This document shows positions 28,577 through 38,477 of a DNA stretch of 64,000 nucleotides, in pieces. The notes under the pieces are model-generated. The model was not told where the DNA came from, made no database searches, and worked only from the letters and a program-made list of their open reading frames with translations. The DNA comes from Mesorhizobium sp. CAU 1732 (GTDB lineage Bacteria; Pseudomonadota; Alphaproteobacteria; Rhizobiales; Rhizobiaceae). Location: contig NZ_JBDQQR010000001.1 of NCBI RefSeq assembly GCF_039888675.1, forward strand, positions 2,108,001 to 2,172,000, written 5' to 3'. Made by a program: the position numbers and the translations under genes. Each line of letters opens with the position of its first letter. Position 1 is the first letter of the stretch.

Positions 28577-29215
28577 CCGTCCGGTTCGCTTGCGAGGAAG
28601 CCGGGCAATCTCACGACAGATGTCCACCAGGTTTCCAGCGGCGGATGTGCGGCAAGCATGGCACGACCCTCGGGCGCTTTGAGGAAGTAAGCGAATATCG
28701 GCGCGGCATGAAGATCGGCCAGGGTGAGATAGTCACCCAAAAGCCAAGGTCCGTCGCGTTTGAGCGATGCCAGCGTCCTCAGGCAGATGCCCGCCGTTTG
28801 CAGGCCGGCGGCAATGCGCGTCTCGTCGGACGAAACGCCGTCGCGCGGCTTCGAGACGCGCTCGACATAGACGTCCCAGACCATCGCGCGATACGCATAG
28901 GCGTCGAGCAGCCCGATGATCTGGTTCATCACCGCGCGGTCAGGCGGCGTGACCGGCTGGAGGGAGGGGCCGTCGAAGGCCTCGTCCACATAGCGCGTGA
29001 TAGCGGCCGTCTCGAAGAGGCGCAGCGCGCCATGCTCGAAGGCCGGTATCTTCCCGAAAGGGTGGAGGTCGGCGTACCAGGCGGGTGGGACCGCCGGATG
29101 CAAAAACGTCGACCGCGACATGGTCGTGGTCGACGCCTTTTTCGATGAGGGCAAGCCGCGCGATGCGCACATAGACGCTGTAGGAAGCGCCGTAGAGCCG
29201 CGGCTTGCCGCTCAT
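28573..29215 (-). pseudogene. Glutathione S-transferase, interrupted by a frameshift
   Basis: Two overlapping frames together make one GST. The first (from ATG 29215) gives GKPRLYGASYSVYVRIARLA to VDHDHVAVDVFASGG, the thioredoxin-like start. The second (to stop 28573) continues PPAWYADLHPFGKIPAFEHG and the helical C-terminal domain (GPWLLGDYLTLADLHAAPIF). Removing one C from the run TCCCACCC (plus-strand 29083-29089) would join them exactly as DVFASGGPPAWY. It is either a recent one-base insertion or an assembly error; the downstream part has no decay and no other stop. Confidence 0.8.
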
Positions 29216-29223
29216 TGTCGTTG

Positions 29224-30435
29224 TCAGGCCATGGCCTTCTGAAGGTTCTCGTCGATCTTGTCGAGGAAACCGGTCGTCGAAAGCCAGGGCTGGTCGGCAC
29301 CGATAAGCAGCGCCAGATCCTTGGTCATGAAGCCCGATTCGACGGTCTGGATGCAGACGCGTTCCAGCGTGTCGGCGAACTTCTTCAGGTCCTCGTTGCC
29401 GTCGAGCTTGGCGCGGTGGGCAAGGCCACGCGTCCAGGCGAAGATCGAGGCGATCGAGTTCGTCGAGGTCTCTTCACCCTTCTGGTGCTGGCGGAAGTGG
29501 CGCGTCACCGTGCCGTGGGCTGCTTCGGCCTCGACCGTGTTGCCGTCCGGCGTCATCAGAACCGAGGTCATCAGGCCGAGCGAGCCAAAGCCCTGCGCAA
29601 CGGTGTCGGACTGCACGTCGCCGTCATAGTTCTTGCAGGCCCAGACATAGCCGCCGGACCATTTCAGGCTGGCTGCGACCATGTCGTCGATCAGACGGTG
29701 CTCGTACCAGATCTTGGCTTCCTTGAACTTCGCCTCGAACTCGGCCTCGTAGACTTCCTGGAAGATGTCCTTGAAGCGGCCGTCATAGGCCTTGAGGATA
29801 GTGTTCTTGGTCGAGAGGTAGACCGGATAGCCGCGCAGCAGGCCGTAATTGAGCGAGGCGCGCGCGAATTCGCGGATCGAATCGTCGAGGTTGTACATCG
29901 CCATGGCGACGCCGGAGCCGGGCGCGTCGAACACTTCGTGCTCGATCGTCTGGCCGTCCTCGCCGACGAACTTGATCGTCAGTTTGCCCTTGCCGGGGAA
30001 GCGGAAGTCGGTCGCGCGATACTGGTCGCCGAACGCGTGACGGCCGACGATGATCGGCTTCGTCCAGCCCGGAACCAGGCGGGGGACGTTCTTCATGATG
30101 ATAGGCTCGCGGAAGATCGTGCCGCCGAGGATGTTGCGGATCGTGCCGTTGGGCGACTTCCACATCTTCTTGAGCTTGAATTCCTCGACGCGGCCTTCAT
30201 CCGGCGTGATCGTGGCGCATTTCACGCCCACGCCATGCTTGAGGATCGCCTTTGCCGAATCGATCGTGATCTGGTCGTCGGTCGCATCGCGGCTCTCGAC
30301 GGAGAGATCGTAATAGAGCAGGTCGAGGTCGAGATAAGGGTGGATCAGCTTGTCCTTGATAAGCTGCCAGATGATGCGGGTCATCTCGTCGCCGTCGAGC
30401 TCGACGACTGGATTATCCACCTTGATCTTCGCCAT
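29224..30435 (-). CDS. icd: NADP-dependent isocitrate dehydrogenase, 403 aa
   Basis: TCA-cycle enzyme converting isocitrate to 2-oxoglutarate with NADP+. It is of the homodimeric eukaryotic-like type: [20 protein letters not shown] at the start, [53 protein letters not shown] and the late [21 protein letters not shown] chose ATG 30435 (MAKIKVDN) because homologues start there; the frame is open 105 codons further upstream without similarity. Confidence 0.97.
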   Translation of the reverse strand: MAKIKVDNPVVELDGDEMTRIIWQLIKDKLIHPYLDLDLLYYDLSVESRDATDDQITIDSAKAILKHGVGVKCATITPDEGRVEEFKLKKMWKSPNGTIRNILGGTIFREPIIMKNVPRLVPGWTKPIIVGRHAFGDQYRATDFRFPGKGKLTIKFVGEDGQTIEHEVFDAPGSGVAMAMYNLDDSIREFARASLNYGLLRGYPVYLSTKNTILKAYDGRFKDIFQEVYEAEFEAKFKEAKIWYEHRLIDDMVAASLKWSGGYVWACKNYDGDVQSDTVAQGFGSLGLMTSVLMTPDGNTVEAEAAHGTVTRHFRQHQKGEETSTNSIASIFAWTRGLAHRAKLDGNEDLKKFADTLERVCIQTVESGFMTKDLALLIGADQPWLSTTGFLDKIDENLQKAMA

Positions 30436-30581
30436 GAGAAATGCCTCGTTTCTGCGTGCGGGAACGGGTGTCCCCACTGGATTGATTTCGGAAATGCGGC
30501 CCCTATAGCATCGTGAGCGGCCGACGCAAACCCTTGGCGCCGCTCGATTTCGGCGCAGCCAGGCTGGAGGAGTGACCACGC

Positions 30582-31475
30582 ATGAGCTTTCGCTTCGCAT
30601 ACCACGAGACGGTCGCAGGACGACTGCATTTCGCCTCGGTCGGCGACCCGTCCAAGCCGCTCGTTCTATGCCTTCACGGTTTTCCGGAATATTGGGCGGC
30701 GTGGGCGGACGCGATGGCCGAGCTTTGCGACGATTTCTTCCTCGTCGCACCCGATCAGCGCGGCTTCAACCTGTCGTTCAAGCCTGGTGGCGTCGATGCC
30801 TACCGTGCGAAGCACCTCGTCGCCGATCTCGCATCGTTGGCAGATCACCTCTCGCCCGGACGGCCCTTTGTGCTGGCCGGCCACGATTGGGGCGCGTCGA
30901 TCGCCTACGCCTATGCATTCGCACATCCCGAGCGCCTGACGCATCTCGTCATCGCGAACGGTGTTCACCCGGTTTGCTTCCAGCGCGCGATCATCGAGGA
31001 CGAGGCGCAGCGCGCCGCCAGCCAGTACATGAACCGCCTGCGCGCCGATGATGCCGAAGCACTTCTGTCGGCTGACGATTATCGCAAGCTTTTGCGCATG
31101 ATCGAGGGGTTTTCGGCCGCGCCCTTCATGGATGACGAGACACGGCGTGGGTATCGCGACGCCTGGGCGCAACCGGGTGCGATGACAGGCATGCTCAACT
31201 GGTATCGGGCCTCGCCGATCCTCGTGCCGAAGCCCGGCGAAGACGTGCGCAGCGCGATGATCCTCAACATGCCGGCCGATGCCTTCAGGGTCGCGATGCC
31301 GCATCTGGTCGTGTGGGGCGATGCCGACCAGGCGCTCCTGCCGGTCTGCCTCGAAGGGCTGGACGTGTTCGCGCCCGACCTGACCATCGAGCATATCGCA
31401 GGCGCGAGCCATTGGTTGCTGCACGAGAAGCCCACGCAAGTCACGGCTGCCATGCGAGCGTTTCTCACGCGGTAG
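30582..31475 (+). CDS. Alpha/beta hydrolase, epoxide hydrolase-like, 297 aa
   Basis: [11 protein letters not shown] (residues 31-41) and elbow LAGHDWGAS with nucleophile Asp102 are the signature of soluble epoxide hydrolases; the acid lies in [12 protein letters not shown] and the His in [11 protein letters not shown]. The substrate is unknown. Divergent from icd. The cap region (residues about 130-215) is present. GGAGGAG lies close before the ATG. Confidence 0.87.
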   Translation: MSFRFAYHETVAGRLHFASVGDPSKPLVLCLHGFPEYWAAWADAMAELCDDFFLVAPDQRGFNLSFKPGGVDAYRAKHLVADLASLADHLSPGRPFVLAGHDWGASIAYAYAFAHPERLTHLVIANGVHPVCFQRAIIEDEAQRAASQYMNRLRADDAEALLSADDYRKLLRMIEGFSAAPFMDDETRRGYRDAWAQPGAMTGMLNWYRASPILVPKPGEDVRSAMILNMPADAFRVAMPHLVVWGDADQALLPVCLEGLDVFAPDLTIEHIAGASHWLLHEKPTQVTAAMRAFLTR

Positions 31476-31490
31476 GTCGAACGCTCCCGC

Positions 31491-31868
31491 TCAGCCTGTC
31501 TTTCTTCGCGCCGGTTTGTCCTTGGCTGGCATCGGACCAACATACCGGGTCGCGACGGCGATCCAGCGGGCAAGCGCGCCGTCATCGGCGATGGCGTCTT
31601 GCGCGACCACGACGAAATCCTTCATCTCGCGGCCCGCCATGGTCATGCGCACGACACCGGACACCGCCAGCGCGTCCGCGAGCCCTGCCTGCCCGATGCG
31701 CGCAAGCAGCCTCTCATCCTTCGTGGTGCAGACGAGCATGTTGCCGTTCAACATGAAGCACAGACCGCCGAACATGCGGACTTCCCGCACATTCGGGTCC
31801 TCGTCCAGGATCGCCCTGATGCGCGTCGCGAGTTCGCTCAAGCCGGCTCCTTTCACGTCGCGCTTCAT
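31491..31868 (-). CDS. TfoX/Sxy N-terminal domain protein, 125 aa
   Basis: Single TfoX-N-like domain: ELATRIRAILDEDPNVREVR, MFGGLCFMLNGNMLVCTTKD (conserved MFGG...CF), GLADALAVSGVVRMTMAGRE and DFVVVAQDAIADDGALARW. In enterics TfoX/Sxy regulates competence; the role in alphaproteobacteria is unknown. Lys/Arg-rich tail. Start ATG 31868, although the frame is open upstream in antisense to trmJ. Confidence 0.85.
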   Translation of the reverse strand: MKRDVKGAGLSELATRIRAILDEDPNVREVRMFGGLCFMLNGNMLVCTTKDERLLARIGQAGLADALAVSGVVRMTMAGREMKDFVVVAQDAIADDGALARWIAVATRYVGPMPAKDKPARRKTG

Positions 31869-31925
31869 TTCGTCGGCCGAGTATGGCAGGGACTGCACGA
31901 CACGCAATGCTAGGCGAAAGATGAA

Positions 31926-32780
31926 ATGGCAGGCACGGCCCGCGAGAAACGCTTGATCCAGGAAGGGCCCGCGATCGTGCTGGTCGAGCCGCAGCTTGGC
32001 GAGAACATCGGCATGGTGGCGCGTGCCATGGCGAATTTCGGCCTGGCCGAACTGCGCCTCGTCAATCCGCGCGACGGGTGGCCGAACGAGAAGGCGCAAG
32101 CCGCGGCCAGCAAGGCGGATCATGTCATCAATGGCGTGGTCGTTTACGACACGCTGCGTGAGGCGATTGCCGACCTCAACTATGTGGTTGCGACGACGGC
32201 ACGGGAGCGCGACGGGTTCAAGCCGGTTCACGGCCCGGTCGAGGCGGGACGCATCCTGCGTGAACGCTTCGCCGCAGACCAGAAGACCGGCATCCTGTTC
32301 GGGCGCGAGCGTTTCGGCCTTTTCAATGAGGAGGTCGGGCTCGCGGACGAGATCGTGACGTTTCCGGTCAATCCGGCTTTCGCCTCGCTCAACATCGCCC
32401 AGGCGGTGTTGTTGATGTCCTACGAGTGGATGAAGTCCGGCATGGAGACGCCGACCGAAACGGCGTTTTCGGGTCCGCAGGTCGAGCCTGCTCCCAAGGA
32501 GGCGCTGCAGGGGCTGTTCGACCAACTGGAAGAAGCGCTTTCCGTGCGCGGCTATTTCCGGCCGCTCGCAAAGAAGCCGAAGATGATCGACGCCCTTCGG
32601 GCCGTGCTGACGCGCCCGGCATTCGGTGTTTCCGAAATCAAGGTTCTGCGCGGGGTCGTGTCCTCGCTCGACTATTTCTCGCCCAAGGAGCCGCGCGGTG
32701 CGGCCTATCCCAAGCGCAAGGCGGAGGCGGACGCCGCGGCGCACCCCACGCCGCGCAACAGCGAGACGCCCGATGAATGA
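31926..32780 (+). CDS. trmJ: tRNA (cytidine/uridine-2'-O-)-methyltransferase TrmJ-like, 284 aa
   Basis: SPOUT-class RNA methyltransferase: [20 protein letters not shown] near residue 17, [36 protein letters not shown] and the knot end [17 protein letters not shown]-terminal extension of about 110 residues has helical and Lys/Ala-rich sequence, longer than in some family members but normal for rhizobia. Methylates 2'-O of position 32 of tRNAs in enterics. Overlaps murI by 8 bp. Confidence 0.9.
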   Translation: MAGTAREKRLIQEGPAIVLVEPQLGENIGMVARAMANFGLAELRLVNPRDGWPNEKAQAAASKADHVINGVVVYDTLREAIADLNYVVATTARERDGFKPVHGPVEAGRILRERFAADQKTGILFGRERFGLFNEEVGLADEIVTFPVNPAFASLNIAQAVLLMSYEWMKSGMETPTETAFSGPQVEPAPKEALQGLFDQLEEALSVRGYFRPLAKKPKMIDALRAVLTRPAFGVSEIKVLRGVVSSLDYFSPKEPRGAAYPKRKAEADAAAHPTPRNSETPDE

Positions 32781-33573
32781 ACGCCCGATCCTGATGTTCG
32801 ACTCCGGCGTCGGCGGCCTGACGGTGCTTCGCGAGGCGCGCGTGCTGATGCCCGACCGCCGCTTCGTCTATGTCGCCGACGATGCGGGCTTTCCCTATGG
32901 CGCGTGGGAAGAGAACGCATTGCGCGCGCGTATCGTGTCGCTCTTCGCGCGTCTGATCGAGGAACATGACCCGGAGATCGCGGTCATCGCCTGCAACACC
33001 GCGTCGACGGTCGTCATGGCGGATCTGCGCGCGGCTTTCCCGAACACACCCTTTGTCGGCACCGTGCCCGCCATCAAGCCTGCCGCAGAGCGCACGCGGT
33101 CCGGCCTCGTTTCGGTGTTGGCGACGCCCGGCACCGTCAAGCGGCAATACACGCGCGACCTCATCCGGGAGTGGGCGACCAAATGCCATGTCCGCCTCGT
33201 CGGCAGCGACCGGCTGGCGCAACTGTCCGAGACCTATATGCGCGAAGGCTTCGTGGATGAGGAAGCGGTGCGTACCGAGATCGCACCGTGCTTCGTGGAG
33301 CAGGACGGCAAGCGCACGGACATCGTCGTGCTCGCCTGCACGCACTATCCCTTTCTGGTGAACCGGATGCGCAAGACCGCACCGTGGCCCGTGGATTGGC
33401 TCGATCCCGCCGAGGCGATCGCACGGCGCGCTTTGTCTCTGCTGCGCCCGGCCCGACCTCTGGTGCGTGAGGGTGCGGACAAACCCGATCTTGTGGTCTT
33501 TACCTCCGACAGGGCCGATACCGCGATGGTGAAGCTCGCCAGAGGTTTCGGGCTGGCTCCGGCTGCCAAGTAG
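32773..33573 (+). CDS. murI: Glutamate racemase, 266 aa
   Basis: Makes D-glutamate for peptidoglycan. Conserved [17 protein letters not shown] (residues 6-22), catalytic cysteines in [10 protein letters not shown] (about 75) and [10 protein letters not shown] (about 190). Cytosolic. ATG 32773 overlaps the trmJ stop by 8 bp, indicating co-transcription. No upstream ribosome site beyond the trmJ coding sequence, as expected for coupled translation. Confidence 0.97.
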   Translation: MNERPILMFDSGVGGLTVLREARVLMPDRRFVYVADDAGFPYGAWEENALRARIVSLFARLIEEHDPEIAVIACNTASTVVMADLRAAFPNTPFVGTVPAIKPAAERTRSGLVSVLATPGTVKRQYTRDLIREWATKCHVRLVGSDRLAQLSETYMREGFVDEEAVRTEIAPCFVEQDGKRTDIVVLACTHYPFLVNRMRKTAPWPVDWLDPAEAIARRALSLLRPARPLVREGADKPDLVVFTSDRADTAMVKLARGFGLAPAAK

Positions 33574-33775
33574 GTGCGAAAAGCCAGTTTGCCGCGGTCT
33601 CCGGGCAGGCCCAACTGTTGACAACTGGGCGCCAGTCACTTAGGTCACGGCCATCGTCGGGCAGAAATGCGCCGGCGATATTTAACGTGTCCCGTGGACA
33701 TCTCCGCAAAGCGTGCGTGGGATATCCTGTCAGGCTTCGAAAACGGGAGCCAGAGGAGGGCGCGTTTCCTTCGTC

Positions 33776-33792
33776 CGGAACATGTCGTTCCG
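33776..33792. repeat. Short inverted repeat in the rpsD leader
   Basis: CGGAAC-ATGTC-GTTCCG just before the rpsD ribosome site. S4 autoregulates in other bacteria through a leader structure; relation is only inferred. Confidence 0.25.
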
Positions 33793-33818
33793 CGACGGTC
33801 ATTTGAAAAGGGAATGCG

Positions 33819-34436
33819 ATGAGCAAGCGCGAATCAGCGAAATACAAGATCGACCGCCGTCTCGGCGAAAACATCTGGGGCCGCCCGAAGTCCCCGGTGA
33901 ACAAGCGTGAATACGGTCCCGGCCAGCACGGCCAGCGCCGCAAGGGCAAGCTGTCCGATTTCGGCATTCAGTTGCGCGCCAAGCAGAAGCTGAAGGGCCA
34001 CTACGGCGATATCTCCGAAAAGCAGTTCCGCAAGACCTACGAGGAAGCCAATCGCCGCAAGGGCGATACGCCGGAGAACCTCATCGGCCTGCTCGAGTCG
34101 CGCCTCGACGCGATCGTCTACCGCGCCAAGTTCGTTCCGACGATCTTCGCCGCGCGTCAGTTCGTCAATCACGGCCACGTCAACGTCAACGGCCGCCGCA
34201 CGAACATCGGTTCGTACCGCTGCAAGCCGGGCGACGTGATCGAAGTGCGCGAAAAGTCGAAGCAGCTCGTGATCGTGCTGGAGTCGGTGCAGCTCGCAGA
34301 GCGCGACGTGCCGGACTACATCGAAGTCGATCACAACAAGATGGTCGCGACCTTCGGCCGCGTTCCCGGCCTGGCTGACGTTCCGTTTGCCGTGCAGATG
34401 GAACCGAACCTGGTCGTCGAGTTCTACTCGCGCTAA
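33819..34436 (+). CDS. rpsD: 30S ribosomal protein S4, 205 aa
   Basis: Primary 16S-binding ribosomal protein. Opening [20 protein letters not shown], the S4 RNA-binding domain ([20 protein letters not shown] and [19 protein letters not shown]), and the C-terminus [18 protein letters not shown]. Family length. AAAAGGGAA ribosome site. Promoter candidate TTGACA at 33618-33623. Followed by a strong terminator. Confidence 0.99.
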   Translation: MSKRESAKYKIDRRLGENIWGRPKSPVNKREYGPGQHGQRRKGKLSDFGIQLRAKQKLKGHYGDISEKQFRKTYEEANRRKGDTPENLIGLLESRLDAIVYRAKFVPTIFAARQFVNHGHVNVNGRRTNIGSYRCKPGDVIEVREKSKQLVIVLESVQLAERDVPDYIEVDHNKMVATFGRVPGLADVPFAVQMEPNLVVEFYSR

Positions 34437-34457
34437 TAGACCCGGGTTTCCGAATCG

Positions 34458-34490
34458 AGGCCGCGCTTCTGAAGCGCGGCCTTTTTCTTT
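34458..34490 (+). terminator. Intrinsic terminator of rpsD
   Basis: AGGCCGCGCTTC-TGAA-GCGCGGCC followed by TTTTTCTTT. Confidence 0.9.
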
Positions 34491-34516
34491 GCGCCAAGCC
34501 CTTGTAAGAGGACGGC

Positions 34517-35362
34517 ATGAACCTCCACGTGTCGCCCGATCCAGTAGACGAGTCCGCATCAGACGCCTGCCACCCGATGCTTCGCTCCGCGCCGCAGACG
34601 GGCGAGTTCAACAAGCTGCGCAAGCGGCTGATCCGGCAGACCCGTCAGGCGCTCGAAGACTTTGCCATGGTGGTGCCCGGCCAGCGCTGGCTCGTGGCAC
34701 TGTCGGGCGGCAAGGATTCCTACGGCCTCCTGTCGCTCCTGCTCGACCTGAAGTGGCGCGGTCTTTTGCCCGTCGATCTGGTTGCCTGCAATCTCGACCA
34801 GGGCCAGCCGAATTTCCCCAAGCACGTGCTGCCGGAATATCTGACGTCGATCGGCGTGCCGCACCGGATCGAGTATCGCGACACCTATTCGATCGTGACT
34901 GAGAAGGTGCCGGAAGGGCAGACATACTGCTCTTTGTGCTCGCGGCTGCGTCGCGGACATTTGTACCGCATCGCGCGGGAGGAGGGGTGCTCGGCGCTCG
35001 TGCTGGGCCACCACCGCGAGGACATCCTGGAGACGTTCTTCCTCAATCTCTTCCATGGTGGCAGGCTTGCGGCCATGCCGCCGAAGCTGATGAACGACGA
35101 TGGCGACATGACGGTCCTGCGCCCGCTGGCCTACTGCGCCGAGGGCGACCTGCAGCGTTTTGCCGATGCGATGCAGTTCCCGATCATCCCATGCGACCTG
35201 TGCGGCAGCCAGGATGGGTTGCAGCGCAATGCCATGAAGACGATGCTGGAAGACATCGAGCGCAAGATGCCGGGACGCAAGGAAAGCATGATCCGGGCGC
35301 TCGGCCATGTACGACCGAGCCATCTGATGGATACGAAGCTGTTCGATTTCGCCGGTTTGTGA
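34517..35362 (+). CDS. ttcA: tRNA 2-thiocytidine(32) synthetase TtcA, 281 aa
   Basis: PP-loop ATPase that thiolates C32 of some tRNAs with an Fe-S cluster. PP-loop [20 protein letters not shown]; Cys pairs in [12 protein letters not shown] (with [15 protein letters not shown] beyond) and [16 protein letters not shown]. Length typical. The GG-box ribosome site is AGAGGA before ATG 34517. Independent of rpsD because of the terminator between them. Confidence 0.96.
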   Translation: MNLHVSPDPVDESASDACHPMLRSAPQTGEFNKLRKRLIRQTRQALEDFAMVVPGQRWLVALSGGKDSYGLLSLLLDLKWRGLLPVDLVACNLDQGQPNFPKHVLPEYLTSIGVPHRIEYRDTYSIVTEKVPEGQTYCSLCSRLRRGHLYRIAREEGCSALVLGHHREDILETFFLNLFHGGRLAAMPPKLMNDDGDMTVLRPLAYCAEGDLQRFADAMQFPIIPCDLCGSQDGLQRNAMKTMLEDIERKMPGRKESMIRALGHVRPSHLMDTKLFDFAGL

Positions 35363-35430
35363 TCACGACCCGCTATGGTCGGAATACGACTGCTCGATGG
35401 CCGCGTCGGCACGGTCGCGGTGGGCACCCA

Positions 35431-35684
35431 TCAGGCGCTGCGGGACTTGTAGCGCGACCGGCTCTTGATGACGCCGGTTGCGGTCCAATGGACATCGTAG
35501 GCGAGCTTGTCGAGAAACGGCCGGCCCAGTTTCTCGAAATCGCGCGTTTCCTGTTCGGTGAGCGCGATCAAGACCATATAATCCACGAAGCTGTGCGAGC
35601 AGTATGCGTAGAGATAGAGCTGACCCTCCTCGAGGAGGGTCAGCCGCCCGGCATCTGCCAGTTGTTGCCGTCGATCACCTTCAT
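35431..35684 (-). pseudogene. Short uncharacterised gene broken by a frameshift beside a perfect palindrome
   Basis: From ATG 35684 one frame gives MKVIDGNNWQMPGG then a stop at the palindrome. The frame shifted by one base continues RLTLLEEGQLYLYAYCSH, DYMVLIALTEQETRDFEK, LGRPFLDKLAYDVHWTAT and GVIKSRSRYKSRSA to a stop at 35431. The second stretch has coding-like codon use (GC-rich third positions) but no start codon of its own; it shares the frame of the upstream MFS gene. Together they look like one ~85-aa protein missing or gaining one base near 35645-35650. I recognise no family. Confidence 0.4.
35619..35644. repeat. 26-bp perfect palindrome
   Basis: GCTGACCCTCCTC / GAGGAGGGTCAGC: 13-bp perfect arms with no spacer (checked base by base). 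No T-tract follows on either strand. It sits exactly where the small gene changes frame. Confidence 0.9.
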
Positions 35685-35697
35685 CGCGGGACGCGCG

Positions 35698-36939
35698 TCA
35701 TATTTGCGGGTTCTGAGCCTTGAACAGTTGCCCACGCTCGGCGATGAGCACCATGATCAGCGCCAGAATGCCTGAGAAGAAATAGCCGGCGGAGAGCGGC
35801 GTGATCGTGCCGTTGAAGGCCTGTCCGATTAGCGCACCGACGATGCCGCCACCCACCGTCTGCAGGAAACCCTGCACGGACGATGCGGTGCCCGCGACGT
35901 GGCCCAGCGGCTCCATGGCGAGCGAATTGAAGTTCGAGCCGATCCACGCGAACTGAACCATCGCGAGCGCGAACAGTCCGAGGAAAAGCCAGAACGGCAC
36001 CGGCCCCAGCAGCGACAAAAAGAAGGCGATGCCGGTTACCGCGGTAAAGCCCAGAAGCGAGCCATGCGCCATTTTCCGCATGCCGAAACGACCGACGAGG
36101 CGCGAATTGGCGAATGAGGAAACCGCCATAAGTCCCGCCACGGCCGCGAAATAGACCGGGAACATGTTGCCCACGTCGTAGATGCCGACATAGACCTGCT
36201 GCGACGAGTTGATGAAGCCGAACAGCGCTCCGAAGACGCAGGTCATAGCGATCGTGTAGCAGATCGAGATCCTGTTGGTCAGAACGATGCGGAATCCGTC
36301 GACGATCGATCGCACGGTCAAGGGGCGGCGATGCTCTTCACGCAGCGTCTCGGGGAGGCGGGCCCAAGTCCAGATGGTGAAGATCAGGCCGACGCCCGCC
36401 ATGAACAGGAAGATCGAGGGCCAGTCGAAGGCCAGCATCAACACCTGTCCCGCGCCCGGCGCGATCACCGGGATGACCATGAACACCATGAAGACAAGCG
36501 ACATGACCTCGGCCATCGCGCGCCCGCCGAACGTGTCGCGCACGACTGAGATGGCGATGACACGCGTCGCCGCCGCACCGAGCCCCTGCACGAAACGCAG
36601 CGCCAGCAACGCGCCGAAGGTCGGCGAGATGGCGCAGGCAGCCGCCGCGATCACGTAAACACCGAGGCCGATGAGCAACGGCCCGCGTCGTCCGAAGCGG
36701 TCGGAGAGGGGGCCGAACAGGAGCTGCGCGATACCGAAACCGGCTACATAGGCGGTGATCACGAACTGGCGTGCGTTCTCGTCCGCGACGTTGAGGCTCG
36801 CCCCGATCTCCTGCAGACCGGGGAGCATGATGTCGATCGCAAGCGCATTGAGCGCCATGAGGGCTGCTGCAAGCGCAATGAATTCGCCGCGCGGCAATGC
36901 CAATCCGGCAGGCTGCGGCTGCTCGGTCTTCTGCTGCAT
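35698..36939 (-). CDS. Bcr/CflA-type MFS multidrug efflux transporter, 413 aa
   Basis: Twelve-span major facilitator. Motif A is visible as FGPLSDRFGRRGPLLIGLGV, and MALNALAIDIMLPGLQEIG in helix 1 matches the Bcr/CflA group. ALRFVQGLGAAATRVIAISVVRD is also typical. ATG 36939 (MQQKTEQ) has AGGAG nine nt upstream; an in-frame ATG at 36969 lies in the T-run of a terminator and is unlikely. Monocistronic or followed by the broken small gene. Confidence 0.9.
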   Translation of the reverse strand: MQQKTEQPQPAGLALPRGEFIALAAALMALNALAIDIMLPGLQEIGASLNVADENARQFVITAYVAGFGIAQLLFGPLSDRFGRRGPLLIGLGVYVIAAAACAISPTFGALLALRFVQGLGAAATRVIAISVVRDTFGGRAMAEVMSLVFMVFMVIPVIAPGAGQVLMLAFDWPSIFLFMAGVGLIFTIWTWARLPETLREEHRRPLTVRSIVDGFRIVLTNRISICYTIAMTCVFGALFGFINSSQQVYVGIYDVGNMFPVYFAAVAGLMAVSSFANSRLVGRFGMRKMAHGSLLGFTAVTGIAFFLSLLGPVPFWLFLGLFALAMVQFAWIGSNFNSLAMEPLGHVAGTASSVQGFLQTVGGGIVGALIGQAFNGTITPLSAGYFFSGILALIMVLIAERGQLFKAQNPQI

Positions 36940-36962
36940 GACCGGCAACTCCTGTTCTGAAA

Positions 36963-36995
36963 AAGGCAAAAATGCGCCGGAGAGTTCCGGCGCAT
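36963..36995 (-). terminator. Intrinsic terminator of grxD
   Basis: Minus strand: ATGCGCCGGA-ACTC-TCCGGCGCAT followed by TTTTGCCTTTTT. Stem of 10 bp with perfect pairing; separates grxD from the MFS gene. Confidence 0.9.
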
Positions 36996-37035
36996 GCGTA
37001 TTGTTACGGTGCGTCAGTTGGGGAGGCGGAAAGCC

Positions 37036-37371
37036 TCAGGCGGCGCCACGCATGGCGACACCCTTTTCACCCAGGAAATCCTGCAATTCGCCAGCCTGGA
37101 ACATTTCCCGAATGATGTCGCATCCGCCGACGAACTCACCCTTTACGTAAAGCTGCGGGATGGTCGGCCAGTTCGAATATTCCTTGATGCCCTGTCGAAG
37201 CTCGTCCGAGGTCAGGATGTTGACGCCCTTGTAGTCGACGCCGATGTAGTCGAGAATCTGGACGACCTGTCCCGAGAAGCCGCACTGCGGGAAACCCGGC
37301 GTGCCCTTCATGAAGAGCACGACGTCGTTGCTCTTGACTTCGTTCTCGATGAAACCGCTGATCTCGCTCAT
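37036..37371 (-). CDS. grxD: Monothiol glutaredoxin Grx4/GrxD, 111 aa
   Basis: CGFS-type glutaredoxin that binds a bridging [2Fe-2S] with glutathione and partners with Bol[19 protein letters not shown] carries the CGFS active site; [18 protein letters not shown] has the cis-Pro. Length and start [14 protein letters not shown] are standard; the frame is open 31 codons upstream. A methyltransferase gene separates it from bolA. Confidence 0.97.
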   Translation of the reverse strand: MSEISGFIENEVKSNDVVLFMKGTPGFPQCGFSGQVVQILDYIGVDYKGVNILTSDELRQGIKEYSNWPTIPQLYVKGEFVGGCDIIREMFQAGELQDFLGEKGVAMRGAA

Positions 37372-37474
37372 TGCTGGATGCCTTTCGTCTGCCGGTTCAA
37401 GGCCGGTAACAGAAATCGTTTGTTGTGATCTCATAAAAGATCGTGTCGCCGATGTCGAGATCAAGCCCTGTTCA

Positions 37475-38218
37475 TCATGGCCGCCTTGCGCGTATGCACA
37501 GGAAGGCGGGCGCTTTGCTGAGCTCTTCGAAATGCCCCGGATCCTGTCTCTTCATGGCCGAGTCGGGCAGCGGTTCGACGAGGCGGTCGATGATCCAGCC
37601 TGATTCCGACAGACCGTTCACGATTTCGGCAAGCGGGCGGCGGTACGATTGAACATAGGGGGCAGGCTCACCGAACCCGCCCCAATGCATGCCCCAGAGG
37701 TTGGTTTCGAAATAGGTCCCGCCGCCGCGTGCGCGCTCATCCTGCCAGTCGCGCATGGGATGCCCCATCGAAAAGACGAGCTGTCCGCCAGGTCGCGTGA
37801 CGCGAAAGAACTCTCTGAACACCGGCTGGAGATGTTCCACATAGTCGAGGGCTAGCGACGACAGAACCCGGTCGAAGCTCTCGTCCGCCAGCCAGTCGAG
37901 CGGCTGCGAAAGATCGCTGTCATGAAACGCGACATTCAGCCCTTCGCAGCGCTTGCGTGCGAGCGCGAGCATTTCCGGTGTGATGTCGAAGCCGGACACG
38001 CGCGCGCCGCCACGGGCAAGCCTCTCCGTTCCGATGCCCGAGCCGCAACCCGCGTCGAGTACGTCGAGGCCGTCGACATCGCCCAGAAGCGCATGAGTCG
38101 CGGGGCGTTCGTAAAGCGCGTTGTGGGCTTTGGTCGGCGCGATCGCGTCGTAGCGCTCGGCGAAGGCCGCATAAGCTTTGCGTGCGATCGAAACGCCCGG
38201 CGGCTCATCCCCGGCCAT
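37475..38218 (-). CDS. Class I SAM-dependent methyltransferase, 247 aa
   Basis: Rossmann-fold methyltransferase: SAM motif [20 protein letters not shown], motif [22 protein letters not shown], and [17 protein letters not shown]. Substrate unknown; the [15 protein letters not shown] region fits ubiquinone/small-molecule type methyltransferases. ATG 38218 chosen (MAGDEPPG) over 38263. Lies between grxD and bolA on the same strand, spacing 10 bp to bolA. Confidence 0.88.
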   Translation of the reverse strand: MAGDEPPGVSIARKAYAAFAERYDAIAPTKAHNALYERPATHALLGDVDGLDVLDAGCGSGIGTERLARGGARVSGFDITPEMLALARKRCEGLNVAFHDSDLSQPLDWLADESFDRVLSSLALDYVEHLQPVFREFFRVTRPGGQLVFSMGHPMRDWQDERARGGGTYFETNLWGMHWGGFGEPAPYVQSYRRPLAEIVNGLSESGWIIDRLVEPLPDSAMKRQDPGHFEELSKAPAFLCIRARRP

Positions 38219-38228
38219 CGATAGAGGT

Positions 38229-38462
38229 CTAATCCGGCGCGCTTGTCTGGAGCGCGAGCGCATGCAGGACGCCGCCCATATTGCCCTTCAGCGCGTTGTA
38301 GACCATCTGGTGCTGCTGCACCCGGCTCTTGCCGCGAAAGCTCTCCGCCACGACTTCAGCCGCGTAGTGATCGCCGTCGCCGGCCAGATCCCGGATGGTC
38401 ACGACCGCATCCGGGATGCCTTCCTTGATCATACGCTCGATGTCGTGCGCGTCCATTGCCAT
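38229..38462 (-). CDS. bolA: BolA family protein, 77 aa
   Basis: Small BolA-fold protein that with monothiol Grx binds a shared [2Fe-2S] cluster, involved in iron sensing or Fe-S trafficking. DIERMIKEGIPDAVVTIRD, GDGDHYAAEVVAESFRGKSR with the conserved His, and QHQMVYNALKGNMG. Full length. The grxD gene is nearby. The symbol is by family. Confidence 0.94.
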   Translation of the reverse strand: MAMDAHDIERMIKEGIPDAVVTIRDLAGDGDHYAAEVVAESFRGKSRVQQHQMVYNALKGNMGGVLHALALQTSAPD

Positions 38463-38477
38463 GCAGAATTCCCCGTT

